Assembly (NCBI RefSeq): GCF_003730195.1
Contig: NZ_QWGG01000001.1
Coordinates: 992,001-1,056,000 of the forward strand
Source: Halosimplex salinum
GTDB lineage: Archaea > Halobacteriota > Halobacteria > Halobacteriales > Haloarculaceae
Reading direction: 5' to 3'
DNA: 64,000 nt
In this document: one piece after another, positions 8,987 through 16,363 of the stretch
Numbering within the stretch: position 1 is the stretch's first letter
How the letters are laid out: each line of letters begins with the position of its first letter
Made by a program: the position numbers and the translations under genes
The notes under the pieces: model-generated
What the model saw: the letters and a program-made list of their open reading frames with translations, nothing else
Told to the model about the DNA's origin: nothing
Databases searched by the model: none

Positions 8987-9188
8987 GCGAAGCCGCAGGC
9001 TTCGCGAGGGTCGAGAGACGAACGGAGTGAGTCTCTCGGGACTGAGCGATGGCGTAGCCATCGCGATGGTCGCGAGGCGCGAAGCGCCTCGCGGAACTGA
9101 GCGACGACGGAGTCGTCGCGAGGGTTGCGGGACGCGAAGCGTCCCGCTGGACTGAGCGAAGCCGCAGTCGTATCTCGTAACTGAGCGA
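8982..9188 (+). repeat. tandem array of covarying hairpins spaced by ACTGAGCGA
   Basis: ACTGAGCGA recurs at 8982, 9041, 9096, 9151 and 9180 (spacings 59, 55, 55 and 29). The first three units each hold two palindromes. First type: GCGAAGCC/GGCTTCGC around gca (8987-9005), GCGATGGC/GCCATCGC around gta (9046-9064), GCGACGAC/GTCGTCGC around gga (9101-9119). Second type: GAGAGAC/GTCTCTC around an 11-nt loop (9013-9037), GCGAGGCGC/GCGCCTCGC around gaa (9072-9092), GCGGGACGC/GCGTCCCGC around gaa (9127-9147). Stem sequences differ between units but pairing is kept. The array begins at the stop codon of the upstream gene and ends about 40 nt before tRNA-Ser. Confidence 0.9.
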
Positions 9189-9228
9189 CCGACAGGTCTT
9201 AGGGCGGACGGGCGGTACGCTCGAACGC

Positions 9229-9312
9229 GGTGGGATAGCGAAGTGGCCTAACGCGCCTGCCTTGAGAGCAGGTGTCCTCACGGACCCAGGGGTTCGAATC
9301 CCCTTCCCACCG
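9229..9312 (+). tRNA. tRNA-Ser(UGA)
   Basis: An 84-nt class II tRNA read by eye. The acceptor stem is GGTGGGA (9229-9235) paired with TCCCACC (9305-9311), discriminator G9312. The anticodon stem-loop is CCTGC-CTTGAGA-GCAGG with anticodon TGA. There is a long variable arm, and the T arm is AGGGG-TTCGAAT-CCCCT (9288-9304). No CCA is encoded and no intron is seen. G at position 73 and the long variable arm both agree with serine identity. It reads UCA and related Ser codons. Confidence 0.95.
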
Positions 9313-9475
9313 TCTTCTGTCGCGACCGACCCGGCGAGCACCGCGTCGCGTGTGCTCGCGAACGGTCCGCGGGTCGTGGACAGACCGACAGGTGCCGACA
9401 CCCGAGAAACCTGCAACGAACTCGCTCGCAGGCCGAAACAGTACCGAAATGCCGCGCTCGCGTAGGTTCGTTTTC

Positions 9476-10642
9476 ATGACGACGGACACCCGGTTTCGAC
9501 AGGTCCACGACTACGCGCGTCACTCGGGCTTTCTCACGGGATTCCCGAACTTCCATCAGGCCGACTACGGACAGGGCGTGGTGTACGGCACCAAGCTCGT
9601 CCCGGAGAACTCGGGCGAATACAGGGACGTTCCACGGACACAGCTCGGTTCGAACCTCGCTCGACAGAACGTCGGCGACATGGTCAGAGCGGCGAACAGC
9701 TACGCCCAGGCCAACGGATACGCGGGTGCGCTCCCGACGTTTCACGAGGCGGACCACGGAAACGGAGTCGTCTACGGGCTCGTCCTGTACGACTCGCCGT
9801 CCGCGGAGTTCAGAGACGTCCCGGCGACGGAGCTCGGCAACCCCGATCTGAAGGACGTGGGCGCCACGTTCCGCTCGGCCAACGACTACGCGGGGAGACA
9901 GGGCTATTCGGCCGGATTTCCGACGTTCCATCAGGCGAACTACGGCGACGGCCGTGGCGTGGTCCGCGGCGTCGTCCTGTTGCGCCAGGGAGCGACGGAC
10001 GCACTCGACGTCCCCCAGACCGTCCTCGAACGCTACGCTCCGGAAACCGCGCCACAGCGGTCGGGGGGGTCGGGCGGCTTCTACGTGCCCAGATGGTTCA
10101 AGCAGATCCGTCACTACGCACGACGGAACGGGTTCGCCGGCGGGTTTCCGACCTTTCGGGAACGGCCACGGTATCAGGCCTTCGTCGAGTACGAGTTCCA
10201 GTTACTGCCCGGCTCCGTCGCCCGTCACATCATCCTCATGGAAGTCTCGCTGGGCTCGCTGCCAGATAACGCCGTCTCCAACGCGGGCGGCCAGCTTTCA
10301 CGTGCCGTGTCCGACTACGCCGCGCAGAACGGTCTCACGGGTGCGTTCCCCAGTTTCACCGAGGGTGACTTCTATTCCAGACGGGATTACGGTGTGACCC
10401 TCATCAGTCAGCGCGCGTTCCAGAGAGACGTGCCTGCCTATATCCTGGGGAACGTCGACGTAGACAACGTCCGGGAGATGTACTACGAAGCGAACCAGTA
10501 CGCAACCCGACACGGGTTCGCCGCGGCCGTCCCCACCTTCCATCAGGCGAACTACGGCGGCACCGTGGTCCGCGGCCTCGTCCTGTTCGATCCCGGCGCG
10601 ACGGAAGCCAGGTGGCTCACGATCCCCGAACTGAGGGCGTGA
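9476..10642 (+). CDS. protein made of six ~60-residue repeats with a GFPTFHxANYG core, unknown function
   Basis: Encodes 388 aa made almost wholly of six imperfect repeats. Each has a short helix (x-Y-A-x-x-N/H-G-F), then GFPTFHQANYGxG, then a hydrophobic strand (VVRGVVLL, VVYGLVLY), and often ends RDVPxTxLG. Core copies are GFPNFHQADYG, ALPTFHEADHG, GFPTFHQANYG, GFPTFRERPRY (diverged), AFPSFTEGDFY (diverged) and AVPTFHQANYG. There is no signal peptide or membrane segment. I do not recognise the family. The regular Phe/His/Asp/Tyr spacing suggests a beta-propeller, beta-trefoil-like or lectin-like repeat. It is less acidic than its neighbours and lies just after tRNA-Ser(UGA), which is compatible with acquisition by transfer. 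A start at 9449 is also possible. Confidence 0.75.
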   Translation: MTTDTRFRQVHDYARHSGFLTGFPNFHQADYGQGVVYGTKLVPENSGEYRDVPRTQLGSNLARQNVGDMVRAANSYAQANGYAGALPTFHEADHGNGVVYGLVLYDSPSAEFRDVPATELGNPDLKDVGATFRSANDYAGRQGYSAGFPTFHQANYGDGRGVVRGVVLLRQGATDALDVPQTVLERYAPETAPQRSGGSGGFYVPRWFKQIRHYARRNGFAGGFPTFRERPRYQAFVEYEFQLLPGSVARHIILMEVSLGSLPDNAVSNAGGQLSRAVSDYAAQNGLTGAFPSFTEGDFYSRRDYGVTLISQRAFQRDVPAYILGNVDVDNVREMYYEANQYATRHGFAAAVPTFHQANYGGTVVRGLVLFDPGATEARWLTIPELRA

Positions 10643-10714
10643 CGGACTCCCGACGAGGCGACGCCTCGACGTGTTCGGGACCGCTTCCCCGTTCCCGACC
10701 ACTACGGCACCGCC

Positions 10715-11041
10715 TCATTCGCGTTCCTGCAGTTCCCGGATCGCGTCCTCCTGCTCCTTGCGGGCGATCCCGCCGCTCTCGGCGTGTCGGCCGGTGTACT
10801 GCGAGTCCGGGATTCCAGACCAGACAGAAGACCCGTCGTCGCCGTCGCGGGCCCGCAGGAACCACGCCGCACAGAGAGCCGCGTAGACGGTGACTGCGAG
10901 CCCGACACCGAGAACGAAGCCGCTCTGGAGGACGGCGTCGAACAGCGCGGCGAACCCCGTCACGAACGCGCCGCCGATCAGGACGAACGCGACCAGGGCG
11001 TGAAACCACCTGGGGACCGAGAGGTCGACGCTCCGTGACAT
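10715..11041 (-). CDS. small membrane protein with two transmembrane helices
   Basis: Encodes 108 aa. After a short N terminus (MSRSVDLSVPRWFHA) there are two hydrophobic helices (about 14-37 and 42-65, with a GFAALFDAVLQSG loop), then a hydrophilic cytoplasmic tail with a Lys/Glu-rich end (ARKEQEDAIRELQERE) that looks helical. The ATG at 11041 is preferred over one 42 nt upstream, which would add an unlikely Arg-rich leader. No function can be named; many haloarchaea carry such proteins. It converges with the repeat-protein gene. Confidence 0.75.
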   Translation of the reverse strand: MSRSVDLSVPRWFHALVAFVLIGGAFVTGFAALFDAVLQSGFVLGVGLAVTVYAALCAAWFLRARDGDDGSSVWSGIPDSQYTGRHAESGGIARKEQEDAIRELQERE

Positions 11042-11116
11042 ACCCGGATCTCCACCGCCCAGCAGAAAAGGTCTTCTGGCCAACCAGTTCTCGGCAGGCC
11101 GACCCCGCCGCCGCGG

Positions 11117-11872
11117 TCACACTCGACGGTAGTCACCGAGTCGCGTCCCGTCGAGGAGGTACGCCTCGCCGTCGGCCAGTCCGTCGGGGAGAAACGGAGC
11201 GAGGAACTCCTGCCCGTCGACGTTGACCCACGTGCCGCCCGAGAGGTCGTTGAACCCCGGGAAGACCACGAGCTCGCCGTCGACGTCGAAGTCGGCGTCG
11301 TGGAACTCGTGGAACGGCTCCGAGTTCAGGTCGCCGCGGAGCCACACCCGTTCGACGCGGGCGCCGCCGACCTCGTCTTCGAGTCGGACCACCGGATGCT
11401 CGTGCCCGACGCAGACGACCTCTGCGGTGAGCACGTCCGGGCTCGGCCAGGTGTGGCCGTGGGCGAAGCCGACCTCACCGATGCGGACCCCGTGGCCGGG
11501 CGTTATCTCTACGGACTGGTCGACCCGCTCCAGAATCGCCTCCACGTCGCCGTCGTGATTCCCCTTCGCGAGCGTGACCGGCAGGTCGGCGGGGAGCGCG
11601 TCGAACAGCGCGAGCACCTCCTCCCGTTCGTCGCGCCCCGGGTCGCCGATAGCGTGGCCGAGGTCGCCGAGGACGAGCAGTCGGTCCGGCCGCTCCCGCT
11701 CGACGAGCGCGAGCAACGACTCGCGGCGGTCCGGGCTGTGGTCCGGGAGTTCGACGCCGTCTCTGCGGAGTCCGGCCTCGATGCCGGCGTGGTAGTCGGC
11801 GACGACGAGCACGCGCTCGCCGTCGCAGGTCGCGACCGCGGCGGGGTCGCCCGGGAGCGGTTCGACGCCCAT
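11117..11872 (-). CDS. rpe: calcineurin-like phosphoesterase of the RPA operon
   Basis: Encodes 251 aa. Metallophosphoesterase blocks are present: VVADYHAGIE (D-x-H, with Tyr between), LVLGDLGH (GD-x-x-x), KGNHDGD (GNHD), FAHGHTWPS and VCVGHEHPVV (GH-x-H). Its ATG overlaps the TAA of the upstream gene (TAATG), the third cistron of an RPA operon. In Haloferax volcanii a phosphoesterase gene named rpe occupies the same place after rpa1 and rpap1. The fold belongs to the ICC/MJ0037-type group whose substrate is unknown. A role at single-stranded DNA is suggested by the operon only. Confidence 0.87.
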   Translation of the reverse strand: MGVEPLPGDPAAVATCDGERVLVVADYHAGIEAGLRRDGVELPDHSPDRRESLLALVERERPDRLLVLGDLGHAIGDPGRDEREEVLALFDALPADLPVTLAKGNHDGDVEAILERVDQSVEITPGHGVRIGEVGFAHGHTWPSPDVLTAEVVCVGHEHPVVRLEDEVGGARVERVWLRGDLNSEPFHEFHDADFDVDGELVVFPGFNDLSGGTWVNVDGQEFLAPFLPDGLADGEAYLLDGTRLGDYRRV

Positions 11873-13659
11873 TAGATCGGCTTGTACACGTCGTCGTCGG
11901 GCTCGTAACACCGACCGTCCATCAGCGCGTCCTGGATGGCGTCGCGTACTTCGTCGTCCGGCGCGCCGGTGCTCCCCGTCACCGCGTCGACGATGTCGTC
12001 AGCGTGAGCGCCGTCGCCGTCGTCAAGGTCACGCATCGCGTCCATCACCGCGTCCTCGACGTCCACGTCTTCGGCCGGTTCGGCCTCGGCCTCCGGTTCG
12101 GCCGTTTCGCCGGAGGGTTCCGGTTCGGTCTCCTCGGCCGCTGGCTCGGCGGTCTCGGTGGCGGGTTCCGGTTCGGTCTCCTCGGCCGCTGGCTCGGGTT
12201 CGTCCGCGGCGGTGGCCTCGGAGTCGGTTCCGGCGGCTTCTTCCTCGGCGAGTTCGTCCGGGTCCGGCGTCTCGATGCCGGCCTCACCGGGTTCCCCGAC
12301 TTCGCTCCCGCTCTGGAACTCCGTGCCGTACTCCTCCTCGATCTCCTCGCGCTCGTCCTCGTCGAGTTCGAACTCGCCGGCGTCGAAGTCGTCGAGGTCG
12401 TCGGCGCCGGCCTCGTCGGCGGCCCCGTCCGTCCCCTCGGGACTCGTCTCGACCTGCGGGCCCGTCCCACCGGTCTCGTCCGTGCTGGCCGCGGCACCGC
12501 CCGTGTCGGCGGTGGCGGCGCCGCCCGTGGCGTCGGCCGTCGGCTCCGCTTCGACCGATTCTGTTTCGGCCGCGTCCGCGGCCGTCTCTGCCTCGTCCGC
12601 CGCCGTCTCTGGCTCGTCAGCCGTCGCGTCCGCTTCGACCGGTCCCGAGTCGGCGTCCGTCGCCGCGGATTCGGCGGACTCCGATCCGGTCTCGACTGTC
12701 TCCGTCTCGGCCGGTTGGGCGCTCTGCTCGGCCGACTCGCCCGAGGGGTCGGCCGTCGTCTCTGCGGTCGTGGTTCCCGCATCCGCGGTCGCGGTCTCGT
12801 CCTCGCTGTCGGTCGCGGTCGCCGCCGAGCCGCTGGCCCCGGACTCGTCGGCCGCCGCGGCAGGGGAGTCGTCGCCGAACGCAACGCCCAGATCGGCGCT
12901 CTCGCCCCCGACGTTCGGAGCCACGTTCAGCGAGGCGAGCGCGGCCAGATCGGCCTCGCCCGGGGCGTCCGGGGAGGCCGAGTGCGGGTCGACCTCGTCG
13001 CGTTCGTCGGCGACGACTTCGAGAGCCTGAACGGACGTGTTTCGTATCGCGTCGAGGTAGACGGGCGTCGTCCCGTAGTGGTCGATGCCCAGCGGGATCC
13101 CCGCGGCGAGCCCGGTGTCGACGCCAGCGGCTTCGAGCGCGTCGCGCAACTCGTCGCCGCGTTCGTCCATCCGGAGCGCGCTCGCCATCGTCCGCACGCG
13201 GTCGAGCGTCTGTCGGGCCGTCCCGACCGTCCAGCGGTCGCGCGTCTCCGCGTCGACCTCGTTGACGTTCTCCGGGCGGATCGACGTGTAGGTCACGTTC
13301 GAGTCGTCGGGCTGGAAGGTCCGGGCCTTCCCCGTGACCGCGACGAACATCGGCGGCTGGGCGCGCTCGAAGAACGCCTGCGCGTCGGGCTGGTACTGCC
13401 CGGCGTAGATCACGAACGCGCCCGTCGGGTCGACGACCCGCGCACGGAGCACGTCCTCGCTGGCGTTCTCGACCTCGGTGAGGACGCCGACGACGAACAA
13501 CCGGTTCACCCGGCCGCCGGTCGGCGACACCACGTAGTTCGGGGCGCGCTCCTCGTCGCTCTCGGAGTAGGAGAAGTCCGAGTCCTCGAACTCCGCGGCG
13601 AAGAGCCGATAGGCGACCTCGCGGCGGCCCGCGCCGCCCTGGTCCTCGGATCCGCTCAT
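11872..13659 (-). CDS. rpap1: RPA-associated protein (COG3390 OB fold) with long acidic linker and C-terminal winged helix
   Basis: Encodes 595 aa. Residues 1-235 hold the COG3390/RPAP region with an OB fold (NRLFVVGVLTEVE, VLRARVVDPTGAFVIYAGQY, MFVAVTGKARTF). Residues about 250-525 are an extreme Ala/Glu/Asp/Thr/Ser-rich linker with repeated AAEETEPEP units. The last 65 residues (VEDAVMDAMRDL, HADDIVDAV, DDEVRDAIQDALMDG, CYEPDDDVYKP) look like a winged helix. OB fold, linker and winged helix in that order echo eukaryotic RPA32. The ATG overlaps the RPA stop (ATGA) and the stop overlaps the phosphoesterase start, so the three proteins should be made together. Confidence 0.9.
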   Translation of the reverse strand: MSGSEDQGGAGRREVAYRLFAAEFEDSDFSYSESDEERAPNYVVSPTGGRVNRLFVVGVLTEVENASEDVLRARVVDPTGAFVIYAGQYQPDAQAFFERAQPPMFVAVTGKARTFQPDDSNVTYTSIRPENVNEVDAETRDRWTVGTARQTLDRVRTMASALRMDERGDELRDALEAAGVDTGLAAGIPLGIDHYGTTPVYLDAIRNTSVQALEVVADERDEVDPHSASPDAPGEADLAALASLNVAPNVGGESADLGVAFGDDSPAAAADESGASGSAATATDSEDETATADAGTTTAETTADPSGESAEQSAQPAETETVETGSESAESAATDADSGPVEADATADEPETAADEAETAADAAETESVEAEPTADATGGAATADTGGAAASTDETGGTGPQVETSPEGTDGAADEAGADDLDDFDAGEFELDEDEREEIEEEYGTEFQSGSEVGEPGEAGIETPDPDELAEEEAAGTDSEATAADEPEPAAEETEPEPATETAEPAAEETEPEPSGETAEPEAEAEPAEDVDVEDAVMDAMRDLDDGDGAHADDIVDAVTGSTGAPDDEVRDAIQDALMDGRCYEPDDDVYKPI

Positions 13660-14927
13660 GCGCGCACCTCCGTCAGCAGGTCGCTGGCACGGTCTGCCGG
13701 GTCGTCGTCGGTCTCGTCGAACGACCGGGCGTTGAGGTTGGCGCCGTACTCGTCGACCGAGAGCGACCCGCGGACGCGGTACTCGCGGCCGACGAGGTCC
13801 TCGCGGATGGCGTCGGCGACGGCCTCCTGGTCCATCTCCTCGCGGGCGTGCTCCTTCGCGGCCTCGATACCGCCGCCGTATATCTCCTCGGTGAGTTCGT
13901 CGTCGAGGATGGCTGTCACCGTGCCGGTGCCGTCGTCGAGAATCGCCTTGATCCGCAGGTCGTCGACGCCGTCGACGGCGCCGTGGGTGCGGCACTGGCC
14001 GTTCTGGACGACGCGACCGCACTCGGGACAGCGCTCGATGAGTCCCGAGCCGTCGCGGACCGCGATGACGTTCCCGACTAGTTCCACGTCGAACAGCCCG
14101 CCCGACTCGATGGCGTCGCGCACTGCGAGTCCCGGCGCTTCCTCGGTCGGTTCGACCGGTCGGTCGAGTTCCGTCACCACGGTGAACTCCGAGACGTTCA
14201 CGGAGGGGGCGCCGCGGAACTCGCGGACGAAGACGTCTTCGAGTCGGAGCGACGCGCCCTCGGTTATCGCGTCGTGGGGCTCCCAGTCGGTGAAGGGGAG
14301 TCGCGTCGTCTCGTCGGCGAGGATACCGCTGAGGATGTCCGTCTCGCCGTCGCGGCCGTCGATCGTCTTGGTCTCGACCTCTAACACTGTGACCTCGACG
14401 TCGATCCCGCGGTCCCCGGGTTCGAGTTCGACGAGGTCGGCGTCGCCGCCCACCTCGTAGTCGACGTCCAGTTCCTCGTCGGCCAGCTGGATGGTCGTGC
14501 TCTCGCCGAGGTTGAGTTCGGGGTCGCCCTCCCACTCGCGGATCCCGGCGTTGCCGGCGGTGATCGTCTGGCCGGCTTCGAGACCGAAGTCGTCCCACGC
14601 GGTGTAGGATATCTTCCCGGTCTCGTCGGCGATCTCGCCCTCGAAGATGACGTGGTCCGAGCCCTGGTAGCGGATCGACCGCTTGCCCGCTCGCAGGACC
14701 GTCCCGGTGACGGTGACGTTCGAGTCGCCGGTCGATATCTCGGCGATCGACTTGCTCGTCGGGGTGCCGTCGTCGCTGGACCCGTCGCCGTACTTCCGGC
14801 GGAGACTGTCCTTCGCTTCCTCGACGGGCACGCTGTACTCGACGAGGTTCTCCAGGTCGCGTTTGACCTCCGTTTTGTCGACGCCGAGGCTGGAGGCGAG
14901 TTCCTCGGCATGGTCGTCTAAGCTCAT
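13656..14927 (-). CDS. rpa1: replication protein A (single-stranded DNA-binding protein) with zinc finger
   Basis: Encodes 423 aa. The N-terminal helical region is followed by successive OB folds: about 62-150 (VTVTGTVLRAGKRSIR, ISYTAWDDFG), about 168-255 (DVEVTVLEVETKTI, LPFTDWEP) and about 285-410. A zinc finger CPECGRVVQNGQCRTHG sits in the last, typical of euryarchaeal RPA. It coats single-stranded DNA in replication and repair. The start at 14927 gives the conserved MSLDDHAEELASSLGV opening. Length, zinc finger and the downstream rpap and phosphoesterase genes match the Haloferax rpa1 locus; the numbering is my inference. Confidence 0.94.
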   Translation of the reverse strand: MSLDDHAEELASSLGVDKTEVKRDLENLVEYSVPVEEAKDSLRRKYGDGSSDDGTPTSKSIAEISTGDSNVTVTGTVLRAGKRSIRYQGSDHVIFEGEIADETGKISYTAWDDFGLEAGQTITAGNAGIREWEGDPELNLGESTTIQLADEELDVDYEVGGDADLVELEPGDRGIDVEVTVLEVETKTIDGRDGETDILSGILADETTRLPFTDWEPHDAITEGASLRLEDVFVREFRGAPSVNVSEFTVVTELDRPVEPTEEAPGLAVRDAIESGGLFDVELVGNVIAVRDGSGLIERCPECGRVVQNGQCRTHGAVDGVDDLRIKAILDDGTGTVTAILDDELTEEIYGGGIEAAKEHAREEMDQEAVADAIREDLVGREYRVRGSLSVDEYGANLNARSFDETDDDPADRASDLLTEVRA

Positions 14928-15035
14928 CACCGGACGTTCGGCTGGCCCCGGTAAAAATCGTTCCCGTCGAGCGGGTCGGCGGCCGACCGGCAGGTCGGCG
15001 GGCGGACCTGTCGCCTCGCCATCGGGACGGATCAG

Positions 15036-15043
15036 ATATTTAT
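15036..15043 (+). promoter_or_regulatory. TATA box of the gene at 15067
   Basis: ATATTTAT centred about 27 nt before the ATG at 15067, in the divergent region shared with the RPA operon. The spacing predicts a leaderless transcript. Confidence 0.6.
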
Positions 15044-15066
15044 CCGTCGACGGTAGAGTCGGGTGC

Positions 15067-15522
15067 ATGGAACCTCCGACGTTCCGGGGGAAGCCGTCGG
15101 ATTCACACGTGATCTGGCGGCGGTCGGGGGCTGGGGCAGACGCATCGAAGCGCTTCGACGAGAAGCACCTCCGCCGGTGGTGTTCGGCGCGCGGCGTCGA
15201 CTTCGAGACGGACAAACGAGTCGACCACGATCGCTCGGACCAGCCGCGCGAACAGTACCGCTGCGTGTTCGCCTGGTCCGACGCGGAGAGCGAGTCGTTC
15301 GACATGGGCGACGACGAGTGGGAGATCGCGACCCAGGAGACGCCCGAGACCTTCGTCGAGATCGACGACGCCGGCGAGGTTCGATTCAAGAGCTGGGACG
15401 ACGAGTTCGTCCTCGACGTCGAGGAACTGTGGCTCGACGGCGACGCCTTCGTCTTCCGGGCCGCCGAGTTCGACGGCGCGAAGCGTCTCGACGCGCGGAA
15501 GCTGAAGACTCGACCGGAGTGA
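15067..15522 (+). CDS. conserved haloarchaeal protein of unknown function
   Basis: Encodes 151 aa. It begins with a small basic region (RRSGAGADASKRFDEKHLRRWC) unusual for a haloarchaeal protein. It continues into alternating strands of beta type (YRCVFAWSDAES, TFVEIDDAGEVRFKSWDDEF, FVLDVEELWLDGDAFVFRA) and ends with ARKLKTRPE. The two cysteines (C39 and a later YRC) do not form a metal motif. There is no membrane segment. It is transcribed divergently from rpa1 with its own TATA box. I do not recognise the family; the basic ends could allow nucleic-acid contact. Confidence 0.75.
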   Translation: MEPPTFRGKPSDSHVIWRRSGAGADASKRFDEKHLRRWCSARGVDFETDKRVDHDRSDQPREQYRCVFAWSDAESESFDMGDDEWEIATQETPETFVEIDDAGEVRFKSWDDEFVLDVEELWLDGDAFVFRAAEFDGAKRLDARKLKTRPE

Positions 15523-15602
15523 CTCCCAAAATCGGGGCCCGGCGGAATCACCGGTGAGAGCGACATCGAAAGCGGTTTTCGGGAAAGCCCGCTTGATCCG
15601 GT

Positions 15603-16265
15603 ATGCACGTCGTCGTCAACGCCGCGATGAGCGCGGACGGGAAGCTGTCGACGCGGGAGCGCGAACAGGTCGCCATCAGCGGCCCGGACGACTTCGACCG
15701 CGTCGACGCGCTCCGCGCCGAGAGCGACGCCGTCATGGTCGGCGTCGGGACCGTCCTCGCCGACGACCCGTCGCTGACGGTCGACGACGACGCTCGCCGC
15801 GAACGTCGCCGTGACGGCGGGAAGCCCGAGAACCCGGCCCGGATCGTCGCCGACTCCAGGATCCGGACGCCGACGGACGCACGCGTGCTCGACGACCGGG
15901 CCGAGACCATCCTCCTGACCAGCGAGGCCGCACCGCAGGACTTCGTCGACGAGATCACCGACGCGGGCGCCGAGGTCATCTCCGCCGGCGAACAGCGGGT
16001 CGACCTCGAACGGACGCTGACGGAGCTCGAGTCGCGAGGCATCGACCGCCTGATGGTCGAAGGCGGCGGCGAACTCATCTTCTCGCTGTTCGCCACTGAC
16101 CTGGTGGACGAGCTCTCGACGTTCGTCGGACCGTCCGTCATCGGCGGCTGGAAGGCGCCGACGCTGGCCGACGGCGACGGTTTCGTCGAGGACTTCCCGG
16201 AGCTATCGCTTCGCGACGTGGATCAGGTCGACGACGGGGTCCTGATCCGCTGGGACGTGCCGTAG
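15603..16265 (+). CDS. arfC: 2,5-diamino-6-(ribosylamino)pyrimidinone 5'-phosphate reductase (RibD C-terminal type)
   Basis: Encodes 220 aa, the length of the stand-alone archaeal reductase (RIB7/ArfC, TIGR01508 group). It reduces the ribosylamino-pyrimidinone phosphate with NADPH, a step of riboflavin (and archaeal F420 chromophore) synthesis. The family pattern is clear: HVVVNAAMSADGKLST at the N terminus, DAVMVGVGTVLADDPSLTV, PARIVADSRIRTP, and the NADPH site RLMVEGGGELIFSLF. The 3' end carries an exact 28-bp tandem duplication that includes the stop codon. The next gene has its own TATA box. Confidence 0.93.
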   Translation: MHVVVNAAMSADGKLSTREREQVAISGPDDFDRVDALRAESDAVMVGVGTVLADDPSLTVDDDARRERRRDGGKPENPARIVADSRIRTPTDARVLDDRAETILLTSEAAPQDFVDEITDAGAEVISAGEQRVDLERTLTELESRGIDRLMVEGGGELIFSLFATDLVDELSTFVGPSVIGGWKAPTLADGDGFVEDFPELSLRDVDQVDDGVLIRWDVP

Positions 16266-16301
16266 CGGACGGCTCCGCTGGGACGTGCCGTAGCGGACGG
16301 C
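16246..16301 (+). repeat. perfect 28-bp tandem duplication across the arfC stop codon
   Basis: The 28-bp unit at 16246-16273, beginning TCCGCTGGGACG and ending TAGCGGACGGC, is repeated exactly at 16274-16301. The arfC stop TAG is in the first copy, so the protein is unaffected. A recent slippage event is the simplest origin. Confidence 0.93.
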
Positions 16302-16329
16302 TCCGATGGGCACTGCCGCGATGCGAGCA

Positions 16330-16336
16330 TTTATTA
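16330..16336 (+). promoter_or_regulatory. TATA box of the regulator gene at 16364
   Basis: TTTATTA about 31 nt upstream of the ATG at 16364, in a short AT-rich patch (CATTTATTAC). Confidence 0.5.
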
Positions 16337-16363
16337 CGGGTACTCCGGTCATACGTTCACTCG

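Noticed and set aside
8982-9188. CRISPR array
   Set aside because: The repeated unit is only 9 nt, the intervals are palindromic rather than unrelated spacers, and no cas gene is near.
9229-10700. Integrated element bounded by a duplicated tRNA-Ser 3' end
   Set aside because: I looked for a second copy of the tRNA 3' end (GGGGTTCGAATCCCCT and TTCCCACCG) downstream and found none in the window, and no integrase gene is present.
12004-14460. 818-codon plus-strand frame opposite the rpa operon
   Set aside because: Antisense to rpap1 and rpa1; the Gly/Arg/Leu repeats come from the reverse of the Ala/Glu/Thr linker.
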